A stretch of DNA of 61,069 nt, taken from the NCBI GenBank assembly GCA_008704415.1, contig VXIS01000293.1:1-61069 (forward strand). The letters are read 5' to 3'. Under the pieces are notes generated by a model. That model searched no databases, had not been told where the DNA came from, and was given only the letters and a program-made list of their open reading frames with translations. A program made the position numbers and the translations under genes. Source of the DNA: Sphaerosporella brunnea. Lineage: Eukaryota > Ascomycota > Pezizomycetes > Pezizales > Pyronemataceae. Of this stretch, positions 22,444-32,484 are shown piece by piece (position 1 is the stretch's first letter; each line of letters opens with the position of its first letter).

Positions 22444-24605
22444 CTAGCTCTTGTGTTGACGGGATGGGAGAGAGCAGAGGAAAAGGGAGCAGCGGGATGT
22501 AGTGAGAGAGGAGGCGCGGAGCTCAGGGTGGAAGAGTGTTAGGTTATATTTCTTCGGTTTGGTTGTGGGGGAGGCGGCGGAGGAGGGGAGGAGGTAGTTT
22601 ACGTCGTCGATAGGGATTGGGACGTAGCTGGGGGGTATAGCAAGGGTAATGATATCATTTTCCAGGAGGGAGTCAATAGTATTCGCAACCCAGTGCTTTG
22701 GGACTCCACGGTGGTTGGTAAGGAAAAAGCAAGGGTTTATGAACGCGGTGAGGGTCAGCGGTTGGTGGATGCGGTATATCTGCTCATCCATATCTCTGGC
22801 ATGGCGAGTTTGAAGGACATTTGGGTGAGCCAGCGGGAGAAGAGAGTTTTTGGTGGTAGTTCCGTGGTGGGGGAATGGTGAGAGTCCACCGGCGCAGTTC
22901 CGTCAGGGTCATCCAGCCGAAAAAGGGGGGGAACGGCCGAGCATGGACACGAATCCCGGGGGATTGGCACGGCTTTTGGTTTCCGCCAGGCAATTTCCAC
23001 CAGGCCGAGGAGAGGTTTGGCTGTAGCTGCCGAGGGGAGAGAGTAGCAAGCTTTCATCACGCTCCTCATGGGTGCCTAGGCGGACCGAATCTATCTGATG
23101 GTAAACGCAGTTAACCCTGCACTCGATAGTGATATCCACCTCTGCCAATGCATTCGCGCAGGCCTCAAAGAACGGCAATGCCAACTGTATAATGCTGCTC
23201 GGAGCCTGGAACGCCGGTTCTCCTCTCGGCCTTCCCACCAGGATTTCTTTCAGTGTTGCCATTGGATCCACGGGTGTGTATGTATTCATGGTACCATTCC
23301 GTCTCCTGCAGCAAGGCAACATTGGTCCGCCAGTACTTGCGAGCATATTCTGACAAGGATTTCTTTCTCTCTGTTGCAGATTTGGTCTTGTTGGCCTCGA
23401 TAAAACCGGCAAGTTCCGGCTCGTGCTCCTGGAGTATTATCGGCGGAGGGGAAACTATTAAACTGCCTTCAAACTGTCGCCGATCGCCCTGTTATGGGAG
23501 TTTGTTGAAAACAGCGTGCTTCAGTAGCGTGCCGCCCTTGTCCCATCCTAGATTGAGTTGTGCATGCTTGACATCGAATCAATCCTGGAATTCTTCCTTC
23601 AACCAGTCTCTAATAACTATTAGCACTGCACAGCATCGCAGTGGCACAGTGGCCACGAACCTTAACACCACCCTTATATTTGCATCGGTTCCCCATAAAC
23701 CTGCAACGGCATAATTTCCCCAGCAAAAACGTACCACACGGTAGCCAGAAGTCGCACCCGTTTCTTCTCTGTATCTGCAGCAGCCGCATCCAGCAAAAGC
23801 TTCAAAAGCATCATATTATTTGCCATAGCGTGTGACTTCAGATCCTGCATCGTGAACACGAACTTATCACCGCCCGAAGCATTTTTCTTGCGGTATGCGT
23901 GGAGGTGGTATAGTTGCTGAAAGACATGCCGTGCGTCGCCTACACCGCCGTAGAAGAAGCTGATGTTGAGGGATCCCTTCTTTGATCGGCCAGTAACGTT
24001 TCATAGGGCATTGCCGCAACGGCCTCGTCGTGTCCGCGCGGGAAGTATTCGTTCAACGTAGGAATCCTTCTCTCATCAGCCCGGCTCCCCACCTCTGGCA
24101 CGCCTAACATAGTAGGCCTAAACCTCGGCAGCGCCACAACATCTTTCCAAGCTTCCTTCTTCTGAGCGGGAGTGTCCTCCCTCGACTCCTTAAGCAACTC
24201 CAGTATCTTCCCCACCGCCTGACAATCGGGGACACCCTCAAGTGCTTTCTCCACCTCCACAGGCCGGCCAAGATACAAGTAACACTTCGCCATTCGAATG
24301 TTTAACGTTGCTGTCTTCGCCTGATCCATTTCCTGCGGCAGCGCTTTGCGGATCACGGACATGCACTCTACATGTTTTTTCCGACCTCGGGTTTTGCACT
24401 GCTGATGTTTCTTCTGGCTGCGATGTCTGTGGGATCGAAGGATAGCGCTGCTTGGTACCTTTCAGCAGCTGTTTTCACACCGAGTTAGCTTCCTGGGCTC
24501 GTGCAAGATGAGGGCCGGCTCGCCTTCGTGGAATTTGCCTTCGCGGTAGAGAGTATTGCCTTCCGCACGGAGCTCGGGGGCTGTGGTGGAGGGAGATTGA
24601 GCCAT
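22444..24605 (-). pseudogene. TPR-DUF4470 protein gene with broken frame
   Basis: The start MAQSPSTTAPELRAEGNTLY begins an N-terminal TPR. Exon 1 is 24524-24605; the next exon starts at 24468 after a 55-nt intron with a GC donor. The TPR continues (AAERYQAALSFDPTD, then LNIRMAKCYLYLGRP). The DUF4470 signature follows, ISFFYGGVGDARHVFQQL, then a middle region (LQEHEPELAGFIEANKTK). A C-terminal block contains HRGVPKHWVANTIDSLLEND. Breaks: one base appears lost in T6 at 24375-24380 and another in TTT at 23981-23983, each restored by one extra base. A further shift lies near 23285. In-frame TGA (23579-23581) and TAA (23492-23494) also occur unless a long intron from 23700 removes them. It is either a pseudogene or a gene damaged by homopolymer consensus errors. 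DUF4470 proteins are fungal, often with MYND fingers, and of unknown function. Confidence 0.7.
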
Positions 24606-24944
24606 GGTGTTTATCTGCCTAGGAGGTAGTGGGTTTTTAGGAGCTGGGAGACGTGACGTCTTTTATCTGCAAGTCATTGGGGAGCGAGTTCCTGATCGAC
24701 CTGACTATCCCTTTTCTGGATGCCCAAATCACCAGGGCACGATTTGATAATACGTATTCTTGAGCAAGCACACGAGAAGATACATAGTACACTCACCAAC
24801 CGTGGTAGACTCTATAGATATATTTCGGTCAATGTCCAAGTTAGTTACCACTTTATTTTGTAAAATTTCTGTTGAAGGAAAGCTTTTGTTAACTTGCTTT
24901 TTAAAAAGACATAGGAGTGCTGGTGTGGCGGCTGCCACCACGGA

Positions 24945-25236
24945 CGGGCAAAAGAGACGGAGGATGAATACATCCGTTAAGGTCTTGTTGTCTGACTAAC
25001 GCTGCACGGAGGCGGTAATGGCCTTCCCAAAGTTGGAATGTGGCCGGCTAAGGCCTAAATTTGTTTCCTGACCCTGCCTTCCCCTTCCCTATGTTTGGTC
25101 ACGAATCTCCTTATACCTGATGCGATTTTCTTTGGTTACTTTTCCTTCGGAAGCGCAGGCCCCACAGTAGGATTCCGCCCTTATATATGTCATGGCCGAA
25201 GCGGCCGTATACAATATGATTAAAACAAAAAAGGCA
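24945..25236 (+). mobile_element. LINE 3' end, copy B
   Basis: The plus strand gives KRRRMNTSVKVLLSD, a stop, then RCTEAVMAFP, the same C-terminus as copy A. The shared 3' UTR follows, with GCGCAGGCCCCACAGTAGG and a terminal GTATACAATATGATTAAAAC. It is strongly 5'-truncated, as usual for LINE insertions. Confidence 0.7.
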
Positions 25237-25461
25237 GTGCTAGTACACCATGAAGAAAAAAAACCCCGACGTCGTTCGAAGGCCCATGTCCTGTGAGGAA
25301 TACAGATAGTCAGGAGACATGTTGATTCGCAGTTGAGCACCCTATCGACGCCGCGGTATTCAGAGCCGGCAGACCCCACAGGGGGGCACCTATGCGTGGG
25401 CTGTAAGCTCTAGAAGTGAGCATTAGTGGTGAGAAAGAGTGAATATTCAGCAGCACCATCA

Positions 25462-26241
25462 TCATAAACCTTTCCTCTCCTCTTCTATCTTAACATTTTC
25501 CAGGTGTACAGCATTGTTGACCACATGGTCCGCCAATCCCGCCTCATTTATGAACGTGAGCTCACACAGTTGGCACCACAAACCCTTCTCCTTCGCCCTA
25601 TCCTCATGCCCCTCAATCTCTCTATGCGCTGCCACATCGTCCGGCGGCACCATGACATTGCACACCGTACAAAAGCACGAGCGCACCTCCCTCTCCACAC
25701 TACAGTACCCACGGTTCTTGTGTTTTTTCCTCTGTTTCCGCGTCACAAATACCTCTCCACAGTCCGCGCACGTACGCAGCGAAACATCATCGGCCGGCGG
25801 CGGCGTGCAGGTGTGTGTAGCCAGAGCATTCCCACTGTCGAAGGGGCTCTTGCAAACGGTACACCACCAGCCCCTAGCTTTCGCCGCATCCATGTGGTCC
25901 TGCGTCCTCGCGTGGACATCGTAAGGCTCCTCCTCGCTCAAAACCCCGAAGCAGACGTTGCACCGCGGCTCATCGTCGTTCGGCGGCGTGGGCGGGGATA
26001 GTGGTGCCCGCGGCGTGGCATGTAGACTGTTGTTGTGGTCCCGCACACCGAGCTTGTCGGCAAATACTTTGCTGCATTCGTAACAGTAGAGTCCCGCCCG
26101 CTTGCAGTTCTCGGTGTGGATCCGGGTTGTGCGGTGGTAGCGGAGGTTTTCGGCGTGGACAGCGACGTTGCAGGCTTCGCAGAGGACGTGGTGTTTGGGT
26201 ATTTCCGGCGGTGGGGATATGGAGGTGGTGGTCGCTTGCAT
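25462..26241 (-). CDS. Multi-C2H2 zinc-finger protein (259 aa)
   Basis: A single-exon frame from the ATG at 26241. A longer frame opens at 26403 but its extra 54 residues are low-complexity and overlap the promoter side. Seven C2H2-like fingers are visible at residues of about 21, 53, 94, 126, 158, 187 and 223. They include CEACNVAVHAENLRYH, CYECSKVFADKLGVRDH, CTVCKSPFDSGNALATH and CQLCELTFINEAGLADH. Several have the long U1-like H-x5-H spacing. Such arrays bind nucleic acid, but no specific orthologue is recognised. It is divergent from the Rad51-like gene with 309 bp between starts. Confidence 0.8.
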   Translation of the reverse strand: MQATTTSISPPPEIPKHHVLCEACNVAVHAENLRYHRTTRIHTENCKRAGLYCYECSKVFADKLGVRDHNNSLHATPRAPLSPPTPPNDDEPRCNVCFGVLSEEEPYDVHARTQDHMDAAKARGWWCTVCKSPFDSGNALATHTCTPPPADDVSLRTCADCGEVFVTRKQRKKHKNRGYCSVEREVRSCFCTVCNVMVPPDDVAAHREIEGHEDRAKEKGLWCQLCELTFINEAGLADHVVNNAVHLENVKIEEERKGL

Positions 26242-26550
26242 CGTGGATAGTGGTGGGTGGTATATAAGGGGGTGGTGGCAGAAGGGTGATCTGTGGTGGA
26301 AAGAAGCGGGGTGGGGTGTGCGGCTCTGCTTCGCTTCGCCACATGGCAGCTGAGCCTCAGGGCGTTGCAACTGGTGATCGCACATGACCGACCGTCCGAG
26401 CAAATCAGATCACAACAACCACCACTCTTCTGGCAGGCAGCATCAGTCGCAGAGCAATCAATGGCCCCTTTCCACTGGACGACAGTATGCGGCTGATGTG
26501 GAGTCGATTCCGGAAGCGTTTTTGCCTCTTTCAGTCAAACATCCAGAAAC

Positions 26551-27914
26551 ATGGCCCCAGCAATCACGAACGGTAACCTCTGCCGGCCCATTCCCAACCA
26601 CGAAAAATGTCAACACCAACGGCGACACCACCAAGCAGCAGCAACCCGCGTCCGTACCCTGCCCCCATTTCTGCGCCTCTCTAACTGCCTGTAGACCGTC
26701 TAAAAGCCATCCCCCTCTCGCAAGCCCTCTCGCAATCCTCATACTCACGTCTCAGCACGGGTTCCGACGCGTTAAACGCGCACCTGAACGGCGGGATCTC
26801 ACGCGGCCAAACTGTCGAGATCTCCGGGCCACCAGGCTCCGGGAAGACACAATTCCTGTAGCTCCTCCGATTCCTCTTCCTCTCACGCTCTGACGCCTAC
26901 AGAATCCAACTCTTGACCTCAGCGCTCTCCCAAACCCCACCCCGAGCGGTAGTCTGGATCTCCTGCAAAACGCCGCCAGTATTTCCCCCGCGCCTACCGC
27001 TGGCGCGAATAACGCACTTCACAACACCGACACTCTCTCACCTCCTCGCGCTCCTCCTGCACGCGCCTACCCGGCTCCCCGCCGACTTCGCTCTGCTAGC
27101 AATCGATGACGTATCGACGCTCTTCACGGCCGCCTTCCCACCGGGCATGGAGCAAAAAAGCTCCAAAAGCTCCAAAAGCGCCCGTCGCTTTCCGGTAATG
27201 CTGCAGCTGATCACAGAGCTCAGCCGGTTGGCCGCGATGCGAAGCGCAGTGGTCGCCGTAAGCGTGCACATGAGCACGCGGGTAGTCAAAGGCTTTGGCG
27301 GGATTCTGCAAAGCTCTTTAAGCGCGCCGCAGTGGACGAATGGGCTTTCGATCCGGCTTGCCGTGTTACGACGCGGCAAGGGGGAGCGTGAAGTGAGGGT
27401 TGTGAAAATGGACGGGAAGGATGCGGGGGAGGATGGGTTGGCGAGGTGTAAGATTGTGGTCGGAGGAGGCGGGTGGGCAGATGCTCATGCCGAGGATGAA
27501 GAGGCCGCGTTGGAGGTCTGGAGGGACCAGGTCAAAGGATCCCCAAGTGTTGTGTCTTCCGAGCAGATAAAATCGCAGAAACCTCCTCCACCACCAGTAC
27601 CTCCCCATCCACAGAAAACACCCCTCAAATCCGCCGCCGCCACGGTATTAACAGGGAAACGGAAACGCGCACCCACCGGCATCGCCGCGGGTATAATCCC
27701 AGACAGCGATGACGAAGACGGGGACCTGGATGACGACGAGGACGAGGAAGAATTCATGGTCCGAGAGTTTGGATGGGGCGACGACGGGATTTTTGAAATC
27801 GGCGAGAAGGGGGTTCAAGAAGAAGAACAAGAGGCGGAAGATCAGGTGGAGAGGAGTGATGCTGTGAAGTTTGGCCCCACAATCACCAACGGCGATGGGA
27901 GGCACGCAGAATAG
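26551..27914 (+). CDS. RecA/Rad51-like recombination ATPase
   Basis: Model: exon 1 26551-26572, intron 26573-26694, exon 2 26695-26857, intron 26858-26902 (45 nt), exon 3 26903-27914, giving 398 aa. A second donor at 26654 would also keep frame. The splice at 26858 restores a frame that otherwise stops directly after Walker A. Visible motifs are LNGGISRGQTVEISGPPGSG-KTQF (Walker A at about residue 52) and FALLAIDDVSTLF (Walker B at about 125-132), matching the Rad51 paralogue core. No N-terminal HhH domain is present. The C-terminus carries an acidic tail (DSDDEDGDLDDDEDEEE) not found in canonical Rad51. Likely a Rad55/XRCC2/Rad51D-type mediator of homologous recombination; which paralogue is uncertain. 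Confidence 0.8.
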
Positions 27915-27930
27915 ACATCGATATCTCGAT

Positions 27931-28215
27931 TCATTCATAGCAAACATAATAACATTTTTTTTTCTTGGAACAATACGTAGAATGCTCAAGGACCCATTCC
28001 CACTTGCCATCCATCCTCCTATACCGCTGCTGCTTGAGCACTGCAAAGTCATCGCGCTGTACGGAAAAAACAAGTCTATCCCCCGCCGTCCAAGGAGTTT
28101 GACCGAGAGTACTGTAAGCCCTTCTGTACTCATTTCGAAGCTGCAGATCGACACCGGCAAAGCAAGAGTCCACTGTCTTGGTGATGTTGCCACACCAAAC
28201 AGAAAGATCACGCAT
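27931..28215 (-). CDS. Possible small ORF (94 aa), unrecognised
   Basis: A minus-strand frame starting MRDLSVWCGNITKTVD, of protein-like composition (RVVFS-type beta segments, then RRMDGKWEWVLEH). It is convergent with the Rad51-like gene, 16 bp from its stop. There is no family match, and the last residues are encoded by an A-run. It could equally be 3' UTR of the neighbour. Confidence 0.25.
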   Translation of the reverse strand: MRDLSVWCGNITKTVDSCFAGVDLQLRNEYRRAYSTLGQTPWTAGDRLVFSVQRDDFAVLKQQRYRRMDGKWEWVLEHSTYCSKKKKCYYVCYE

Positions 28216-29039
28216 GAGTGATCCACCATAGGATAGCCGCTTTCAACGCCCCAATCGTGTTGGCTTCGTATGCCAATGTGGGTAACTTGGCAGAACTGCC
28301 ACCTCAGACATGTTGGTGCGCGTCCCTCCATGCCAAGGTCCACGTCGACGGGGTGGAGGTATACTTGGCAAAGTGTTAGCCAGCGCCATCAGTCTCAGTC
28401 TGTGGGAGGGGGGGATACAAACTAGCGCTCCATTCCACTGCTTCGATTCTAGCTGTGCCGATGTCCCGTGCGTGTTTAATCCGAGACAGTTTGGACGCAG
28501 GCTTGTCGATTGAGTTGAAAACCGCCCACCGTTTGGGTTGGAACACATGTCGGGAAACGAGCAGAAATCATCAACCGACTGTGTTGGAAATCCCGCTGCT
28601 GCAGGTTACCAAATACCTGAATGTGAAGCGGGGGATGAGGCACCAGGAAAAAGGGAGAAGGGAGAAGGGAAAGAGGACTGATGTAGCGTCACTACGCAGC
28701 ACTCGGTTGCAGGCAGGAAATTCCGCCAACAAATTGAACAAACTCCCATTCTTTATCGGAAGAATTTATCTACGCCACATTTTAGAGGTCACAGCCGCGA
28801 TTTAGTCCATTACACGAAGCACTTTGAGGGTGGTCGGTCGGCATCAACATCACCCACTCCGTAAATAACATTGATGATTTTTCCAAACATTGTCCCAGTA
28901 CACCGCACCAAAGACAAAAAGGGCAGAACTAAGAAGTAACTAACGCTTATAGCAAAAAAAAACGGGAGCAAACAGATACAACGAAGTTACAAGACCTTTT
29001 CGCAAATCCCTCACCTATCGAAGGTACCTAAGCGCATCA
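28216..29039. other. Intergenic, no gene seen
   Basis: Only short overlapping frames without motifs. The end nearest 29039 is probably the Glo3 3' UTR. Confidence 0.5.
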
Positions 29040-30762
29040 TTAGTACCGCTGCAAATCCACATCCGCAAGTAGGGTGACATACTGCCTAACAGCATTCTGC
29101 AGCTTATCGGCGCCCTGGCCGAGCGCCGCAGTCAAGTTTTCCAGATCCTCTCCGGCGGTACCGGCAAAGCGACGCGCAAACTCTCGTGCCGTCACCTCCA
29201 AGCTGCCGTAATCGCTGAGATCCACGGGCTCGTCTTCCTCCTCGCGGCCGAAATATTGGTTGCTAGAGATTGCAGTTGCGCCGTCAAAGCCTTGCAGGCG
29301 CGTACGTGCCTCGGCCTGAGCCTGAGGATCGAAGTTGTTGCGGCCGAAAAACTCGTCTGAAGAAATGGATTTTTGTCCGCCGAACTTCTCACGGGCAAAG
29401 GTTTCGTCTTCGTCTGCGGGGACACTGTTAGGTATATCGACAACGTGGGGGCAGCGAAAACGAACCAGCAGCAGCGGCTCCGGTAGATCCAAACCCTCCC
29501 ATCTTCTTCGACGGTGCCTTCGCAGCAGGACCGCCGGCAACCTGTCCAAAGCCTAATCGGCCCATCTGCAGTCCCAGCCGCTCCACGTCGCTGCTATTCC
29601 TGGCATGACCCTTCGCCGTCGTCTCAACAGGAGTAGCCGCAACGCTCTTGCCTTTGTCCATGCTCTTTTTCTCCATTGCGTCTTCGGCCTCCGGGTCGTA
29701 ACCAAGCTTTGCGATCCGCTCCGCCTCCTCCTTGGCCTTCTTCTCCGCTTCGTCAAAATCGATCACCTCGCCACCACCAATCTTCTTGGCTCCTAGCTTG
29801 GTGGTCTTCTTTGCGCCAAGCACGCCGCTCTTACGGGCACCAGTGGCACCGGGCTTGCTTCGGAGAGCAGAGGAGGTAGTGGTGCGCGGAGCGGCGGGGG
29901 CGTCGGTAGTGCCGCTGAGCGGAGATTTGGACCGGGCGATGCCATTGCCACCATTGGCCGCGCCAGGGTTCAGCGGGGAAGGAGTTCTGCCGACGACAGG
30001 TGGGGTGGCGGTACGCGACGGCGGAGGTGTGGGACGCTTGATGGCGGGCTTGTCCCAGGAGGAGAAGAAGTCGTCTTCCTTGTCCGCGGCGGGAGCAGCT
30101 TCTTCGCCGCCTTCGACTACGACTTCATTTGGATAGCTGATAGATAACGGTCAGTTATTGATAGTGACAGCTAGCTCGGGAGACGAACAGTTTGGCATCG
30201 TCGGCGGCTCGCCGCTTCAGCTCCTCCTTGTATTTGGTGGCGGCGTTAGAGTCATACTTCACTTTCATGTCTTTTGAGGCCAATGCGGCGGACCCGCCGT
30301 GCGACTGGAAGTACTTTGTTGCCGACTCGTTGCCACCGACTTTCATAATACGGAGCTGGTCCCATTGCCACTCTACAATCGCGTACCGCATTAGCGGGGA
30401 TGATTATCAAGCCGAGAGCTGACGCGACTTACGGTCAAGAACTGTAGATCGAACGAAGGAGATGTGGACACCAAGGTTGCGGTGGTGCGAGCTACAGTCG
30501 AGGCAGAGGTAGATACCAAATGGCACGGAAGCCCAAGTGGGGTTCTTGGAGTTGCAATCGAAGCAGACCTAAGAGAGGTATAGTGAGCACAACACGCGCC
30601 CTGAGATCAAGGTGGGGCCAACGGTTGCCCATGCTGCCAACGCGGCTCCAGCACCTCCGGCTCACCATGTGCCCCCTTTTCAAATCAACTCACTTTGTTT
30701 GCTCGATGCGATTTGAGCTTCTCGAATAGCTTCTGCGACTGGGTTTTGGATGCCAGACTCAT
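29040..30762 (-). CDS. GLO3: ADP-ribosylation factor GTPase-activating protein Glo3
   Basis: This ArfGAP stimulates GTP hydrolysis on Arf1 at the Golgi and acts with the COPI coat in retrograde Golgi-to-ER transport. Five exons: 30694-30762, 30433-30568, 30189-30372, 29466-30136 and 29040-29413, giving 477 aa. The ArfGAP zinc finger is assembled across introns 1 and 2: [17 protein letters not shown], then [15 protein letters not shown] with the arginine finger and the SFVRS stretch. The middle is Ser/Pro/Lys-rich. The C-terminus carries two Glo3-type repeats, ISSDEFFGR and [10 protein letters not shown], which distinguish Glo3 from Gcs1. Introns 3 and 4 both use an unusual GTTCGT donor. It is divergent from TIM21. 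Confidence 0.95.
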
Positions 30763-31227
30763 TGCGGCGGTTGAATCGGGAATGTCGGGGGGTGGCTGTG
30801 CTGGGTCAAAGGATTTGATAGCTGTTGGCGATGGAGTGCCTAGCACAGTGTCGGAAAGTTGGGGACAGAATGTTATTCCTGGATCGCCCAACCAGGCAAA
30901 GCGCCTGACTAAAAGGGCCCAGCCTGCGATCCACGTGAAAGATCCGTAGATAAAAACCATCCGATCTGATAAGATAAGATGGCTCCTATCACTCCGCATA
31001 TCTTATCGCTTATCCTATCGCATCTGATCTCATCTCGCGGCCGCTCTTTGGCACGTGCCCCTCCCAGCTGTGACGAAATCGATCGCGGTCTTTGAAGGAA
31101 CGAGAAGAAAAACGCGCTCGTCTCTGGCAGCCCCATCCGACCACCATCCACCACCTCCAGCACCCAGCACCTGCACAGGCAGACCTCTCCCGGATCCCGT
31201 ATTCTCGCTTATCCTCACCGAAAAACC
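30763..31227. promoter_or_regulatory. Shared GLO3/TIM21 promoter with GATA-site cluster
   Basis: The 465 bp between two divergent start codons contain GATAAG at 30968-30973 and 30973-30978. CTTATC (the same site inverted) occurs at 31002-31007 and 31009-31014, and CCTATC follows at 31014. Four canonical sites within about 47 bp, two in each orientation, is far above background. GATAAG is the site of fungal GATA factors (nitrogen, iron and light regulators). Function here is inferred. Confidence 0.55.
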
Positions 31228-32484
31228 ATGGCCAGACCCTTCTCTGCGAAAGCCACTGCTGCATGCTCGTTTCTTTCTACCGCTTCGCGCGTCCCCTCAC
31301 CACGGCTTCGCCTACTTCCTGCAGTCACATCCCGATCCCTCAACAGCAGTGCTGCGTCACCACTTCCTCAGTCCCCGAAGAAGCAAATAACTCTTCGAAC
31401 CAGTGATCTGAGTACAAAGAAGTGGGCGGAACTATCCGGCGGGGAAAAAGTCGTGCGGACAGCAAGCACCGGCGTAAGTGCTGCCACGATCCTAGTCGGA
31501 GTGGCCTTGACGGTATGAGAAACTCCCTTTTGTCTTTCCTCAATGCATCTGGCTGGCTGGTTGGCTGGACGGTTGGTTATCGGCACTGAGAACAGCGGGT
31601 GGTCGGCATTGCCTACTCTAGCCGTCCGGAGCTGCGTTTGCGGGTTCGGCTGTTTGCGGTGGCTTGACAACTGTGGGCTCACGGAGGCGAGAGTGTGCAG
31701 GGCGCCATCGTCACTTTCGTCTATCTTGAGGTGATAGCACCGGACTCGGTCACCAACTGGTTCAACCGAGCGACCGACCGAGTCAGATCGGATCCACAGT
31801 GTGTGCAGCTACTTGGTGGTGGGAGAATCAAGGCGTACGGTGAACCCACCTCGAATCGGTGGTCACGGAATCGTCCAATTGCGTGAGTTTTTGACTTCGG
31901 AGAACAAGCCAGAAACAGCAATCAAATTTTTGTTGTTTTTTTCTCGGCTTTTTTTACATACTTAGGCTGCTGGCTTGCTGGCTGGCTGTGGGGTTGTGCA
32001 GGTGGGATTCTAATCGTCTGATCGACCAACAGAGCAAGCGTATCCCGCGACAGATCTGGATTTGAACACCTCCGCATACACTTCTATGTTTGTGCTCCCG
32101 CTCCAGTCTTCGCTCGCTTATTGTGCGTTGCCTTGATATATATGGCTGACAGTCAACTCTTGCGTGCGTGGCCAGGTGGAAGGTGATCTGGACAAAGGAG
32201 TGGTGAATCTCCACCTTATCAAGAGGCCAGGGGATCAGGAGTATGAATACAAATATCTCTTCCTTGACGTGCCAGGTATGTGATTCCGCAGATGTGGATA
32301 TTCTTGATGGCCATCAGACGGATTGTTTCCGGGTGCTGGCAGTCAGACAATGCATCGCATGTGGATAAGCTGAAACGAGATTGCAGGCAGGAGTCGTGTG
32401 TATCTGGAAAATGCCGACGATACACAGCGCCACGGTGGAGACGGACGCAAGAAAGGCTTTCTTGGTGTGAAATGGGGTTGGTAG
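31228..32484 (+). CDS. TIM21: Mitochondrial import inner membrane translocase subunit Tim21
   Basis: Tim21 links the TOM and TIM23 complexes and helps sort proteins laterally into the inner membrane. Exons: 31228-31512, 31701-31882, 32033-32087, 32176-32275 and 32387-32484; all phases agree, giving 239 aa. The N-terminus is a basic, Ser/Arg-rich mitochondrial presequence. One membrane span (ATILVGVALTGAIVTFVYL) is formed across intron 1. The conserved intermembrane-space domain follows: RVRSDPQCVQLLG, IKAYGEPTSNRWSRNRPI, then EGDLDKGVVNLHLIKRP, LFLDVPGRSRVYLEN and the terminal FLGVKWGW. Every expected block is present. Confidence 0.95.

Noticed and set aside
27648..28343. 231-codon minus-strand open frame overlapping the end of the Rad51-like gene
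   Set aside because: It overlaps the coding acidic tail antisense, has no motif, and looks like a shadow of low-complexity codons.
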